Shown here: positions 1-10,126 of the stretch, one piece after another
How the letters are laid out: the number at the start of each line of letters is the position of its first letter
How positions within the stretch are numbered: position 1 is the stretch's first letter
Notes under the pieces: model-generated
The model's input: the letters and a program-made list of their open reading frames with translations, nothing else
Told to the model about the DNA's origin: nothing
Database searches by the model: none
Position numbers and translations under genes: made by a program
NCBI GenBank assembly: GCA_027923505.1
Contig: BROI01000014.1
Coordinates: 372,001-436,000 of the forward strand
Origin: Mayamaea pseudoterrestris
Lineage: Eukaryota > Bacillariophyta > Bacillariophyceae > Sellaphorales > Sellaphoraceae
Length of the DNA stretch: 64,000 bases
Reading direction: 5' to 3'

Positions 1-277
1 CCACCGCCACTAGCGACCTTGGAGCTGCTTCCGGCGTTTCAGCAATGTCATGGGCTTCGTCCAGGTCCAAAGTGGCGTCGGCAAAGAACGGGGATGAATG
101 ATTTCCGTAGCTGTATTGACTGTGACTTCGATTGGAATGATCGTCCATCTGCAGCGAGTTGACATTGGTATTGCTGTTCACTGGCGTTAGCAAGTCAGGT
201 TGAAAATTAATGGAGCTTTCCTCAAAACCAATCAAGTCATTCTCAGTAGTGTCCGTAGATGGTGAAGTTTCCGCCAT
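1..277 (-). CDS. N-terminal part of an unidentified acidic protein (runs off the left edge)
   Basis: An ATG at 277..275 on the minus strand, in a good initiation context, opens a reading frame that stays open for 92 codons to the window edge. The visible residues are rich in Ser, Asn, Asp and Thr and look disordered, with short hydrophobic-acidic motifs (DLIGFEE near residue 13, SPFFADATLDLDEA near residue 63). Such a composition is common in adaptor-type N-termini, but no domain is visible, so I give no function. The gene is divergent from the one starting at 493, leaving about 215 bp of shared upstream DNA. Codon use fits the neighbours, and the frame is a host-like gene end rather than chance. 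Confidence 0.6.
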   Translation of the reverse strand, partial: MAETSPSTDTTENDLIGFEESSINFQPDLLTPVNSNTNVNSLQMDDHSNRSHSQYSYGNHSSPFFADATLDLDEAHDIAETPEAAPRSLVAV

Positions 278-492
278 GGTGCGTGTGACAGAGACAAAAA
301 AGTGGAAACTGCCATGGTGGCGAGGCAAGACGAGGTGTGACGCTTGTCTGTCCGTCCCTCTGGCACTTAGGCGTGTTTGAAAACTCACGTACGACATGGA
401 AAGCGCGACTGACGGCGATCGGCCATGGCGCGCCATTTCCGTCGTCATTTTCGTTCCAAGCTCCAAGCGCTCAACCCGTTCATATTCCTACG

Positions 493-1230
493 ATGCAAGA
501 CCAAGAAAAACATCAACAGAAACCACAGCAACAAAATCATAAACATGGAGTGCCTCCAGATGGCATGGAATGTCTCTGTACGATGGAAGACATTACGGAA
601 GAGAATTATGGTGAGTATGCATGTACATAGGATTTTTGCTCATGACAGCTGGCGACGATGAGTGATGCTTGTTGTCGGTGCAAGGAGACTGAGAGTATTA
701 TATGTAATGCTGCAAAGAGGCCCTCCTATTCTTGTCATCTGCGCGACTTTTAAACCTCATTGGCCATCAATTCTTCCTTCATTCTCAATCTGTTTTTCCA
801 TCCTCGCTCTTTCAAATAATACGTAGTTGAATACCAATCCTACCCCAGCCTCAAATGGTCACCGGCACTGTATGAGCAGTCAGTCGTGGAGGAATTGCTC
901 AAGACGCAGTTTCACGACTACGTGCAACGACTTGGAACAAGCAACTGTCAAGCCGAGCTACGACGCATGCTTGGCAAGGGACCACCCATTTATATAGAAG
1001 ATGTTAACGCATTGCCACTACCAGATGGCGATGAGTATATATGTCAGTTATACTACAGTTCCGATGGTCAGGAGCGATCGGCCATGCTGGATGGAGCCGT
1101 GCAAGGAGACGAACGACAAGCTCTTTGGGACGAGCTCAAGCGATTCATTGTAGTGGAAGGCAAGGAAGAAGGAGATGATGATGACGACGAAGAGAATGGA
1201 TATGTCAATAATGATAACAATAAGAGATGA
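493..1230 (+). CDS. Small spliced acidic protein of unknown function
   Basis: Two exons, 493-610 and 827-1230, give 173 residues. The 216-nt intron has a GTGAGT donor at 611 and a TACGTAG acceptor ending at 826. Only this acceptor keeps the frame (phase 1), extending the second exon upstream through V-E-Y-Q-S-Y-P. The N-terminus is Gln/His-rich, followed by a Cys-containing segment (MECLCTMEDITEENYVEYQ), then a predicted helical core with a GPPIYIED motif and SSDGQERSAMLDGAVQGDER. The last 25 residues are almost all Glu, Asp and Asn. The core reads like a conserved protist protein, but I do not recognise the family. No signal peptide or membrane segment is seen. The gene ends about 90 bp before the convergent gene at 1321. 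Confidence 0.7.
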
Positions 1231-1320
1231 TTATTACAAGACGTGTCATGTTTATGCGACTACAATTAACGTAGCTGCGTCATGAATAATGCACCACTAC
1301 CAGTGGCAGCAGTAGCAACA

Positions 1321-2283
1321 TTACACCACTGACAAGCAGTCGCCTTGCTGCACTAGCAATCCGGACATGCCTCGTAAGCTAACTTGCTTCAACAAGTCCA
1401 TCATGGTTGACGACATGCTACGAAAACATGCCTGCATTTGCTTTTGCAGCGACGATTGAATGACCTTTTTCGTGCCACGTTCGAGTACATCCACAACAAT
1501 CTTGTGCTGATCGTACAGCCACCACCTGCTGTTGGAGCTGCTGCCCTTGTCTACTGCAATAGAAGTACGTGCTGCAGTAGTTTCCTCTCGCCCAGTACTA
1601 GAAAAGAAGGCTTCCAGTTCCTTCCACATGGTTCGAAAGTAGGCGTTCCAAAGCTCCGCCACGACTATCCGCTTGACCATCTTGTAGCAATGCGGCAAGA
1701 CTGTATCCATAACATAGACACGAGCGTTTCCGTCTAGAACTATACTCGTCAGGGGCGTCAATAGCTCGCCAAGACTCATGCCAGGCTTGATCCAGGCCAA
1801 CCAATACAAGCTCATGCTTGTCGACACAACTTGCTCCCATGTAAAGAACGACATGACGGAACTACTGCCGAAACTAGTCGTCGCAACCAGCAAAAGCATT
1901 CCTCCCGTAATTCCCCAAAAGATGACTTGCTTTGCCGATCGTGGAGTTTGCTTCTGTCTCGTTGAATTGCTTGTTTCAAGCAAGGCTTGCTCCTCGCTGC
2001 GCAATCGCTCCAAAAAGTCCGAGTCCAATTCACCAACAGCAAATGACTCCATGCGTTCCGAAAGCTTGTTTGGAACTCCTTTGAGATGAATTGGCTTTTG
2101 TCGACTTGGAATGGAAGGTAATATATTTGGTAGGGACGAATTGGAATCTCCTATAGCTGCTGCTGCATCTTGAGGCGATTGCTGCTTGGTCGATGAGGAG
2201 GATGCTGCAGTTGCTGTCGACGTTGAGATTGCTGCAGCGGCAGCACAACATAGAACAATCTTGCTACTTTTAAGTTTCATCAT
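1321..2283 (-). CDS. Secretory-pathway protein with one membrane segment, unknown function
   Basis: Single exon. I place the start at the ATG pair at 2283/2280, because it gives a clean signal peptide (MMKLKSSKIVLCC, then an Ala-rich stretch to about residue 27) and a protein of 320 residues. Upstream in-frame codons lack that logic. A Ser/Gln-rich linker follows, then a basic-acidic helix near residues 75-110, then one strong hydrophobic segment (VIFWGITGGMLLLVATT, about residues 120-140), probably a transmembrane helix. The C-terminal half is amphipathic and contains several Trp residues. No family is recognised. It could be a plastid or ER membrane protein. The signal peptide lacks a clear Phe after the cleavage site, so plastid targeting is not supported. 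It is convergent with the gene ending at 1230. Confidence 0.65.
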   Translation of the reverse strand: MMKLKSSKIVLCCAAAAAISTSTATAASSSSTKQQSPQDAAAAIGDSNSSLPNILPSIPSRQKPIHLKGVPNKLSERMESFAVGELDSDFLERLRSEEQALLETSNSTRQKQTPRSAKQVIFWGITGGMLLLVATTSFGSSSVMSFFTWEQVVSTSMSLYWLAWIKPGMSLGELLTPLTSIVLDGNARVYVMDTVLPHCYKMVKRIVVAELWNAYFRTMWKELEAFFSSTGREETTAARTSIAVDKGSSSNSRWWLYDQHKIVVDVLERGTKKVIQSSLQKQMQACFRSMSSTMMDLLKQVSLRGMSGLLVQQGDCLSVV

Positions 2284-2702
2284 GGCAGAAAACGACAAGC
2301 TGCAGTGTGCTGCTTTTGGTGCGAACAATGGTTGCCAAAGAAACTGGAGCATCCAATGTCGCCGACTCGCGTTTCGCCGCACCACGTTTGAAATTGTCGC
2401 AGCGCTATAAAGAAAAGCGGTATGATGATGGCGGGATCTCTGTAATAATCAACCTTGTCACCACGAATCTGAACCTGCTACCGCAAACCGCAGTAGGTGC
2501 TTGACAAAGTAGTTGCTGTAATGGATACAGGCTATGAGTAGGATGAACGTGGGCGTGGTGATACTAGCTCCCTTAAGTGACTAAGTATGTCGACTTAAGC
2601 TCAGTCAAGCTAAGCTAAGCTAATCTATCCTACAACGGTCTTACCCTTGTCGTTGTAGCTCCAGCTGTATACCGCTTCTAGTAAATATTTTGACAAGGCT
2701 TC
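2284..2702. other. Intergenic, with a short AAGCT repeat
   Basis: No gene is supported here. The right part (about 2596-2625) holds a short array of the pentamer AAGCT/AGCTA (gtcaagctaagctaagctaa). The remainder is presumably the upstream region of the minus-strand gene starting at 2283 and the 3' region of the minus-strand gene ending at 2703. Confidence 0.6.
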
Positions 2703-4739
2703 TTAATAGTGTCCCCGCCGGACGCAATGCTCATCCAGTGCCCCCGCCGATCGAAATACCTTATGACAGTGGTCGCACACGAGCCCATGTTTGCGACGAC
2801 AATGGTCATCTCGTTCCTTCGTGCTCCGAAATGATCGATAACACTCAAGGCAAGTAAGCTGCTGCTTTAAAGCGCGCTTTTCTTCCTGCTTTTCAGCTTC
2901 TATTTCTCGTTGTATGCGTTCAGCTTCTTGTCGGTAAGCAATTTCCTTAACTTTTTGATTGACGAGAATGCTGATCTTCTTGTTGGCTTTTTCGAGCTCG
3001 TCTGCCCGCTGCTTCCGCTGTTGTCTACGTAAAATTGCATCATGTGACCGCTGATAATCATATTGCATAACTTTCTGTCGAAGTTCGTGCTCCTTTTCCT
3101 TTAGTCGATCCATTTCTTTCTCAACGTCCAGCAGTTCGTTTCGGTAACCCTCTTCTTCAGTACATGAATTGTCCCCGGCAGGATCGGCTGAGTGCCCAAC
3201 AAGCTGCGCATTATTGCGTCTTCGTCCATATCGCCGTTGCGAACCAGCATCCAAAGGAGGATCAACAAAAATATGCCCGAGTTCCTCATTGGAGCAGTCT
3301 AGACAGAAGAGCTGCGTCTTGCCGCGCTCAGGGTCATCCATGGTTATGCCAACTGTCCGGGTGGCAAAGTAAACATGAAGTCTAACACCCTTGCTCGTTT
3401 GGAATGTAATTGCTTCGTGTTTCTCGCTACAGACCAATTCCTGTATGCCTCCGACGACTGCTGCTGCGCCGCGTACAAACTCCACAGTCCATCCTGCATC
3501 AGAAGATGTTGCCTTGGTCGATGACGCTAATTGTTTGTTGACCACGTGCACCAACTTTTCGCCCGTTGATGCACGATCAACGATCCACCCATTGGCGTCC
3601 TTCACTCTGTAAAAATTGATGTCGCCATTCGTCAGCTTGCGATCACAATCAAGATTGGTCCCAGGCACATAGTTTTTATCACTGCATTGCATGTCATTGA
3701 GTCGAGACGCATGCGACTGGCGCGGCAGCGAAATGCGCACTTCGTCGTCAGTAAGTGTCACCCAATAGTTGTTGGTTTCCCTCTGGTGCTCGGTGGCAGC
3801 GTCTTGTCGCTGATCATCTTGCTCGAGTGATTCTTGACAATAATGACCCACTGGCTGGAGGTAAAGCATGATACCATGGGGTGGATTTAGAACAGATACG
3901 GTCCACTGACCGGACTCGACAGTGATTTGTTGTAGAAGCTGCTCCTTATTCTCGTTTTCCATGACCCAACCCCACCCATCTGTCAAATGAATGAAGGGAC
4001 CACAATTACTTGCATTCACGGAGTGTGGGCGGTAGACAAAATCCGCGACACAAATGTCACCTCGTCGTATTCGTCTTCCCGTCAGACTTTCCGTACCCCG
4101 CCTTGGCAGTGCACGTATGACAACGTCAGTCAGTGCTTGAAACGCAAACAAACCAGCTTCGACGCAATGCTCCTCAATCAGCATTTCGCCAGCATCTTTA
4201 CGCGAAGAGCCAAGTCTCTTTTCAACAAGCCATCCATTTGTACCTTGGACTCGATAGAAGCAAATGCCATTTTGAGGGTTTTGAACCTTGCAGTCGCAAT
4301 ATACCTTTTGCAACGGATCGTAGATTGTCAGCTTCTTCTTCCTGTCTCTGCTGCTTCGACTATAGTGACACATTTCGGCTCGATCCGTCGGATGTTTCAA
4401 CAAAACCTGTCCCTCTGGATAATTGCCAATGTAAAAGGACCAGAGTCCGCTCTGCACTGCCACTCGTTGCATGGTTTGTTCCAGTTCCTTGCGCTCAAAC
4501 AGCCATCCAGTAGCATCCGCTAATCGAAGATATGGACCGCCACTGATACTGCTACTATTTGATATATCATCAGTAGAACTGCACAATATACGATCCATGG
4601 CCACCATGTCGCCTGGCATGTAGAGTTGACCAGTGCGAGAAACGTTGCAGTCGCTCGGCTTGTATCGAACCTCAATTGGTTCGTCGCCAATCACTTGGTA
4701 GACGAAGCAGCCATCTTCTGCGTGCATTGAGTGGTCCAT
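2703..4739 (-). CDS. SH3-like repeat / C2H2 zinc-finger protein (paralogue A)
   Basis: One exon of 678 residues, starting at the ATG at 4739. The first 390 residues hold four degenerate SH3-like units. Each starts with a strand carrying 'Y or F..I..VR..P' and closes with a Gly-Trp signature: GWLFERK (~79), GWLVEKR (~169), GWGWVMEN (~255) and GWIVDRA (~384). Residues ~415-500 form another conserved block, beginning GWTVEFVRGAAAVVGG. Residues ~520-620 are a charged coiled coil. The last 50 residues contain two C2H2 fingers (CLECYRSF..., CDHCHKVF...). A second protein of the same architecture lies at 11729-14008 on the same strand. SH3-like repeats usually bind peptides or cell-wall polymers and C2H2 fingers bind nucleic acid or protein. 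The combined role is unknown and no signal peptide is present, so it is probably nuclear or cytosolic. Confidence 0.8.
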   Translation of the reverse strand: MDHSMHAEDGCFVYQVIGDEPIEVRYKPSDCNVSRTGQLYMPGDMVAMDRILCSSTDDISNSSSISGGPYLRLADATGWLFERKELEQTMQRVAVQSGLWSFYIGNYPEGQVLLKHPTDRAEMCHYSRSSRDRKKKLTIYDPLQKVYCDCKVQNPQNGICFYRVQGTNGWLVEKRLGSSRKDAGEMLIEEHCVEAGLFAFQALTDVVIRALPRRGTESLTGRRIRRGDICVADFVYRPHSVNASNCGPFIHLTDGWGWVMENENKEQLLQQITVESGQWTVSVLNPPHGIMLYLQPVGHYCQESLEQDDQRQDAATEHQRETNNYWVTLTDDEVRISLPRQSHASRLNDMQCSDKNYVPGTNLDCDRKLTNGDINFYRVKDANGWIVDRASTGEKLVHVVNKQLASSTKATSSDAGWTVEFVRGAAAVVGGIQELVCSEKHEAITFQTSKGVRLHVYFATRTVGITMDDPERGKTQLFCLDCSNEELGHIFVDPPLDAGSQRRYGRRRNNAQLVGHSADPAGDNSCTEEEGYRNELLDVEKEMDRLKEKEHELRQKVMQYDYQRSHDAILRRQQRKQRADELEKANKKISILVNQKVKEIAYRQEAERIQREIEAEKQEEKRALKQQLTCLECYRSFRSTKERDDHCRRKHGLVCDHCHKVFRSAGALDEHCVRRGHY

Positions 4740-5096
4740 GTTCCAAACAAATTAGATCTGTATTGCTTGCTTACTGATCCTTGCTAGAAACGTTTCCGGA
4801 TTTGTTGGAAGGTACGTCGCTTGCATGGTGGCGCGAGGGCGAGGGTCAAGGTTGGCGTCGAAGAACAAACGCAAATTGGCGATGCGTAAGTATCGTAGCG
4901 GTAATGGACTACCTTTCCGTCGTCCGTCATTCTGGTAAGGCAAGGCCTTAAATCTACGATATAATGAACAACGTCTCTTTAAATCAAAAGAATTGATTGA
5001 TGCTAACGACAAAAGGCTTAAGGATTTTAACTATGCACGAAACGCGGCAGATCACCGCGTAGAAACGAGAGGCAGCTCTGAGCGTCGAGTTTCCTT
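4740..5096. other. Intergenic between two minus-strand genes
   Basis: This stretch is upstream of the gene starting at 4739 and downstream of the gene ending at 5097. A weak reading frame of 86 codons exists on the minus strand (4752-5012), but it has no recognisable content and lies where a 5' leader is expected. I see no RNA gene or repeat. Confidence 0.5.
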
Positions 5097-6233
5097 TTAC
5101 ATGACGCAACTCGGATAGTGACTACTCGTCACACAAGTACCTCCAGCATAGCTTTCATCCAACACATCCAAGTCTTCGTCTCCAACCACCATGCCGCATG
5201 TCGATGCATGTACGCCAAGCCCAACGCCTCCTCGTACACTCGGCTCATCCAGCTCGCGTCCATAGTGCCGCTTGGTATGTTCATGGCTCGAGTCATTGTC
5301 CGAAAGCACAATGGGGCTCACCACCTTGCAGTCAGGACATAGGACAAACTCGGCGTCGCCAATGGTGACGAGGCACGAGTTGCACACCAAACAGTCACAA
5401 ATGGTAACTTGGCCTAGCTCAATGGCGCGCAGAGTTTCCTCGCTGCCGCGCAAGCGCTCGTAGACACCCGGCGTAATTTCAATGGTGGGGTAGCGAAAGT
5501 AGGGTTGCTGCTGTTTTCGATGATTGGGATAGTCGGACGTTACCAATGGAGGGGCGGAAATGCTGGCAGGATTGTCGCTGCTGTTGCTTCTTCCAACGCC
5601 GCGGAGCGAAATGACCGTCTTGGCGGGTGACATGGCGGGATCAACCTGCATGGATCGTGAGCGACCGATACCTCGTTTTACAGGAGCGCCCTTTTTGTCC
5701 TGACCTAACAATTTGGTAGGAAAGATGCTCTTGAGCTGCTCCTCCGACCCGTCGTAGGTCATGCGGACGGCTCCAACGCCAGAGTTGATTCGCTGGACTC
5801 GCCTCTTTTGCTCCATGTGACTACTAGCGCTCATGACTTTGTTAACGCTTTGGGTAGAGTCATGGCTATTTGTGCGATTGATATTTCGGCTTGAATGGCC
5901 GTTGCCTTTGGTGAGGCGGGCCTTGGAAAGAACCTGCTGGGGATCAAGATCCTTGATGGAAAGAACGGCAATCGTGGAAGGGTAATTATTTCGTTGCGGA
6001 TATTGTTGCTGCTGGCGTTGACTATCTTGTTGTTGCTGTTCCACTTGCTCTTGCCTTGTTTGGCTCACCAGATTGGAGAGGTCAACGAACCTTCCGCAAT
6101 ACTCCATGCAAAGCAAATCGACTGGGTCTTCTTCAAGTATACATCCGCTAATGCCAGACTCGATGCTTCCTAGTAGGCTATCAACGGTACGATTGCTTTT
6201 CTTCATGCTTGAGCGGTGCATGGAAGGTCTCAT
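5097..6233 (-). CDS. Gln/Ser-rich protein with a C-terminal zinc-ribbon-like domain
   Basis: One exon of 378 residues with an ATG at 6233. The N-terminal third is basic and Ser-rich, then Gln-rich (residues ~63-80), and the middle carries several R-x-x-S sites typical of phosphorylation. The conserved part is residues ~250-310: ITPGVYERLRGSEETLRAIE, then a Cys cluster (C-D-C-L-V-C-N-S-C) and C-P-D-C about 18 residues later. That spacing fits a zinc-ribbon knuckle. The motif 'TPGxxxRLRGSxET' followed by such a ribbon recurs, in my recollection, in diatom proteins of unknown role. A DNA- or protein-binding role is only inference. There is no targeting signal and no sign of an intron. Confidence 0.7.
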   Translation of the reverse strand: MRPSMHRSSMKKSNRTVDSLLGSIESGISGCILEEDPVDLLCMEYCGRFVDLSNLVSQTRQEQVEQQQQDSQRQQQQYPQRNNYPSTIAVLSIKDLDPQQVLSKARLTKGNGHSSRNINRTNSHDSTQSVNKVMSASSHMEQKRRVQRINSGVGAVRMTYDGSEEQLKSIFPTKLLGQDKKGAPVKRGIGRSRSMQVDPAMSPAKTVISLRGVGRSNSSDNPASISAPPLVTSDYPNHRKQQQPYFRYPTIEITPGVYERLRGSEETLRAIELGQVTICDCLVCNSCLVTIGDAEFVLCPDCKVVSPIVLSDNDSSHEHTKRHYGRELDEPSVRGGVGLGVHASTCGMVVGDEDLDVLDESYAGGTCVTSSHYPSCVM

Positions 6234-7526
6234 GATGTATAAATGTTTCGTTTCAAACGGAGAAACGAATTGGCAGTTGCAAGTCGCTGGCTTCTTTTGG
6301 CAGGATCAGAAACGCCTTGCTGGCTGCCCCGCTGCTGCCAAGATCACACTTTCGCCGCGACAGCGGAGGTCATCGAATTTTTTCGCTGGTTTTAATCGTC
6401 AATGGACAGCGTTGATCGCGAGGGCTATGCTTGATTGGTCGTACCATCCGTCGAGATTAGTTAAGCCTGTTCTTATGCCTTGTAAGAGTATTTAACCCTA
6501 CGACTTCGTCATGATACATTTGCCCTCCCACCGCGGGATCGTGAATCGCCACTGTTTATCGGATAGTAGACCGACACGCCAGTTCCTTGATCCGCTTGAC
6601 TCACGTCATTGAAGTTTGCTGACTACTGTAACATGGTTTTCAAGACGTAAATGAAGGGACAAAACTCCTCGACAACAAGAACGACAGTACGAAAATGCGC
6701 CGAGGTGACTCGTTCTTGCATCTGATGCTGTCACTGGATGGTTTGACCGAGCGGCGATTTCGCCTCGGCGAGTAATTTCAAGTGTATCAGCGTGTCATCT
6801 CCGACTACTACTTCGAGCATCCAAAACACTGGATAGCAAGTCAAAGCCTATGGCCTCCCAACTTTACAATGAATAGCAAAACTGATTCATTGACCTGCCA
6901 ATATACAAGCCCAAAGTCACGTGCGATACCTTACATATCGACGGGAAGATATCTGGCTCACTGGATTACACTTGCAGCGATACACAAGCCCAAGATCACT
7001 ACTTCTTGGGTGCACAACATATTGACGGGAAGATATCTGGCTCACGTGATTCATCCATATCGTTGTGAGACAATGACGCAAGACGCAACAATGACATGCA
7101 TGTGCGCTCGGCAGAGAAAGGTCAATTATCCCGTAGTACACCATTGCAAGTTGTGAATGCTCGCAGGAGAAGGACAACAACAGGTCTAGTAAGTAGACAC
7201 TTTCTGTGGGTGGCTACGCATCACAGATAATGGGGCACGGCCAAATATTCTCTGTTTCAGTTGTATACCGGAACCCCCGGCTCTTCTGATCATGAGTTTC
7301 GCTAATCTTTCAGCGAGACTTATCAGCCGATGCATCAACTATCAAGTACCATAGACCATAGGCAATAAATGGTCCGCAGTCGCCCTTCAGAGCTAGCCAG
7401 TATTCTATGCGTACGCACACACATAACAAACTACTATGACGTGTATCTACCGTAGAATATGGCGTACTGTATTGAATATAATATACTGGTAGAGCAGCAC
7501 GCCGGAAAGACGGGCAGACAGCCAAA
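6234..7526. other. Gene-poor 1.3-kb stretch
   Basis: No reading frame here has recognisable content or good splice structure. The frames present are short and differ in composition from neighbouring proteins. The left end is probably the promoter of the gene starting at 6233, and the right end the 3' region of the gene ending at 7527. The visible structure is the imperfect duplication at 6905-7045, listed separately. Confidence 0.6.
6905..7045. repeat. Imperfect tandem duplication, unit about 80 bp
   Basis: A block beginning acaagcccaaa (6905) recurs as acaagcccaag (6984). The later part of the unit, gacgggaagatatctggctc, is identical at 6940 and 7024. The spacing is 79 bp for the first anchor and 84 bp for the second, so the copies differ by a small indel. 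Only two copies are seen. No coding or RNA role is evident. Confidence 0.8.
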
Positions 7527-9884
7527 TCATTGGTTAATCATTTGCCGACTGCTGTCAACAAACGCATTTCGGTCTGTTCGGGTTGTCGTTAACCAATTCG
7601 TGATAGAGCGGCCCATTTGGATGGGAAGCTCGTCATGAGGACAATGACCAGCCTGCAGCGGGTCCAATGCAATTCCTTTTCGCAAGGAACCAAACCGATT
7701 CATTCGATCAGTAGCATCATTAAGAGGATCAAGCACTCCTTGTGCAATTAGTACTGGTCCGGTAAAAACCGATTCCTTTATCGGGCAATCGACGCTTTCT
7801 GGGCCACCAAAGTCCGCCAATAGCAGCTCGTTGGCGGTTCTCGGAGTAGGTAACTTGGCGCCAGCCATCATAACGTTGATGGCTCCGGGGTCCAGTGAGT
7901 CGCGAAGAATGCTGCCGCAGAGCGCATCGTCAACGGCAGATGGATTGGTTGGATAGAGATTTTTACAAATGGATTGAATCCGAGGCCGAAGGTATCCAAG
8001 CAAAGCTCCACCAATCGCTCGAGCAAGTGGTCGGCTTGGTGGTTTGCAAGGCGGGAGAGCCTTCAACATAGTGGCTTGCGCAATCGATAGAGACTGTACA
8101 TTCTTAGTGTCGCGTGCCATCTTTTCAATCTCAACTCGCGACATTAAAGGCCCAGCCGAGTTCATCAGTATCAACCCACTGCATCGACTCGAGCCCGGTC
8201 CACCTGTAGAACTAATTTCGCCTGCGTCAATGGTTGCAGTGTCGCATGCAGCCAGCTGTAGACTTGTGAAACCTCCAATACTATTGCCTCCAACAACGTA
8301 AGACTTCCAACTGTTTTTGTGAACAGCAACCTCCTTGACAAAATCCAGCATCTGGGAATCCCACATGTAGCCCGTATAAGATATCGCTGGCTTTTCTGAT
8401 TGACCAAAGCCAATCAAGTCTGGTGCCATCCCTTGACAGACTTCTGAACTTGAATCGCAAAGTGAATGCATTAACTTGTTCCATTGCGTGCCGGATGCGC
8501 CAAAGCCATGAACCAGCAGGACGCCTTCGTTCATATTGTCATTGACACCCAAGTCCGTTTGGGCATACCGACATAAAAAGCCCTGATACCGCCAATATTT
8601 GTAAACTGTTTCACCTTGACCTTGATACGCAGCGTCAACCTGCATGTTTCGCGCCGCCAATAAATTATGCCATTCCCTCGACTCGACAAGGGTTCGCAGT
8701 GGACTTGGGAAGAACGCTGACCCGCCCTTGGACATGTGCCAAATGCGTCGGGGCGAAACAGTTCCAAACATGAGCGGCGCCGCCAGATACCGAACCATGG
8801 ACTCACCAGCCAGCCAGTTTGTATCGAGCCGCGCCATGTCATCACGACCATCGCCCCGCAACTGCCACTTCATGCTGGCATGCTCCAAGCTCCTTTCGTT
8901 CGCTGCGCATCCTTTCAGATGAAAAAGCGGATGGCGCAACCAATAGGCGTCTTGCTCTTGGCAATCTTGCGTATAGGCGCGTAATAGCTCAAGCACCCTT
9001 GACGAACCAATCGTTTGGGCACTCATGCCGCCCCAGTGTGATCCAAAAATGCCGCTGCAAGCTTCCGCGTCAACGCGTGCACTTTCCAAGCCAAGAAGAC
9101 TAGTCATGCGGGCAGTAACTTCTTCGTCAGTCGGAATGTTTGACGATGATGATAGCTGTATAAACGTCTTTTTTGTCGTCATCTCGCCAATATTCACTGG
9201 CAGTCTTGGCGTCTGTCCCTTGACATACTGCAACTCGTATTCGGTGAATCGATCCGAAAGTGTAGCGACATTGCCCCAAGGCTTGTCGCGTAAATTGCTG
9301 GACCATGGCCTGACGTCAATGCGAGCATTATCAAATTTTGACAGCGCCGAAAAGGCTCCATAGTGGAGCGCATTGTCGACTGGGCCAAGGTCGCAAACAT
9401 GGACTGTCACCTTTGAATAGTCGTCGTACTGCACAAGGACAGATTCGAGTGTACTCGTCAGACTCTCACCCGAAACTACTTGCAATGGAGCTTTCACTGT
9501 TGCCGTTAACGCGTCATTCAAATCATGCAAGGCAGATACAAGCATCTGGGCCGTGTCCTTGGTGTGAGCGACTGCCCCTGGAATATTGGAAATCGTGTCG
9601 TCCGACATGACGAAGAGCGGCAAAATGGCAGCGTCCGACAAATCGGTCAAAGCGTCATGCAGTCCTACATGATCGTCGACGCGCAAGTCGCCCACGCCAA
9701 ACAAGACAACGTGGAGGCGACTTGCAGAATCATGGGCAGCAGTTTCGGATACAGTCGTTACAGTCGACTGAAGCCTTGTCTCGTCGTCAACATTTCGTTG
9801 TTTCAGCAAAGGGAAAGACTGAAAGGCATTCGCCGATAGTCCCAGCAGGAACAGGGATAGTAGAGCTGACAGGCCGTGCCTCAT
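7527..9884 (-). CDS. Plastid-targeted photolyase-like / alpha-beta hydrolase fusion
   Basis: One exon, 785 residues. The N-terminus is a signal peptide ending ANA-F-QSF (residues 18-24), the plastid bipartite signature. Residues ~57-200 resemble the antenna-binding Rossmann domain of photolyases and cryptochromes (LFGVGDLRVDD). Residues ~260-440 retain traces of the FAD-binding half (WLAGESMVRYLAAPLMFG...), but much shorter and degenerate. Residues ~453-785 are an alpha/beta hydrolase: oxyanion HGFG (459), nucleophile elbow GNSIGG with Ser535, acid in LDPLND and His in AGHCPHDE. Plants have a related photolyase-like/hydrolase protein of unclear substrate. DNA repair is unlikely given the reduced flavin domain; a plastid ester hydrolase, possibly with a retained chromophore fold, is an inference. 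Upstream is a gene-poor 240-bp stretch. Confidence 0.85.
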   Translation of the reverse strand: MRHGLSALLSLFLLGLSANAFQSFPLLKQRNVDDETRLQSTVTTVSETAAHDSASRLHVVLFGVGDLRVDDHVGLHDALTDLSDAAILPLFVMSDDTISNIPGAVAHTKDTAQMLVSALHDLNDALTATVKAPLQVVSGESLTSTLESVLVQYDDYSKVTVHVCDLGPVDNALHYGAFSALSKFDNARIDVRPWSSNLRDKPWGNVATLSDRFTEYELQYVKGQTPRLPVNIGEMTTKKTFIQLSSSSNIPTDEEVTARMTSLLGLESARVDAEACSGIFGSHWGGMSAQTIGSSRVLELLRAYTQDCQEQDAYWLRHPLFHLKGCAANERSLEHASMKWQLRGDGRDDMARLDTNWLAGESMVRYLAAPLMFGTVSPRRIWHMSKGGSAFFPSPLRTLVESREWHNLLAARNMQVDAAYQGQGETVYKYWRYQGFLCRYAQTDLGVNDNMNEGVLLVHGFGASGTQWNKLMHSLCDSSSEVCQGMAPDLIGFGQSEKPAISYTGYMWDSQMLDFVKEVAVHKNSWKSYVVGGNSIGGFTSLQLAACDTATIDAGEISSTGGPGSSRCSGLILMNSAGPLMSRVEIEKMARDTKNVQSLSIAQATMLKALPPCKPPSRPLARAIGGALLGYLRPRIQSICKNLYPTNPSAVDDALCGSILRDSLDPGAINVMMAGAKLPTPRTANELLLADFGGPESVDCPIKESVFTGPVLIAQGVLDPLNDATDRMNRFGSLRKGIALDPLQAGHCPHDELPIQMGRSITNWLTTTRTDRNAFVDSSRQMINQ

Positions 9885-10126
9885 GTTAGAGTGAGCGTGG
9901 AAGAGGTTTGCATCGAAGAAACGTCGAATCCGAGAGAAACCTAGCGTATACCGCTACGACGTGTAAATGACTCAGCGATCATGAAAATGACTCGGCAGTC
10001 GCGTCAGCCAGTCGTGCATGACGGACGAGCTATCAGGCCAATCCTTGGCACCATGGAGACGTGAGGCTTTTAACCTACGGTAATAGGCTACCGTTTGCTC
10101 CATGAAGATGCACAAATATGTGTAAA

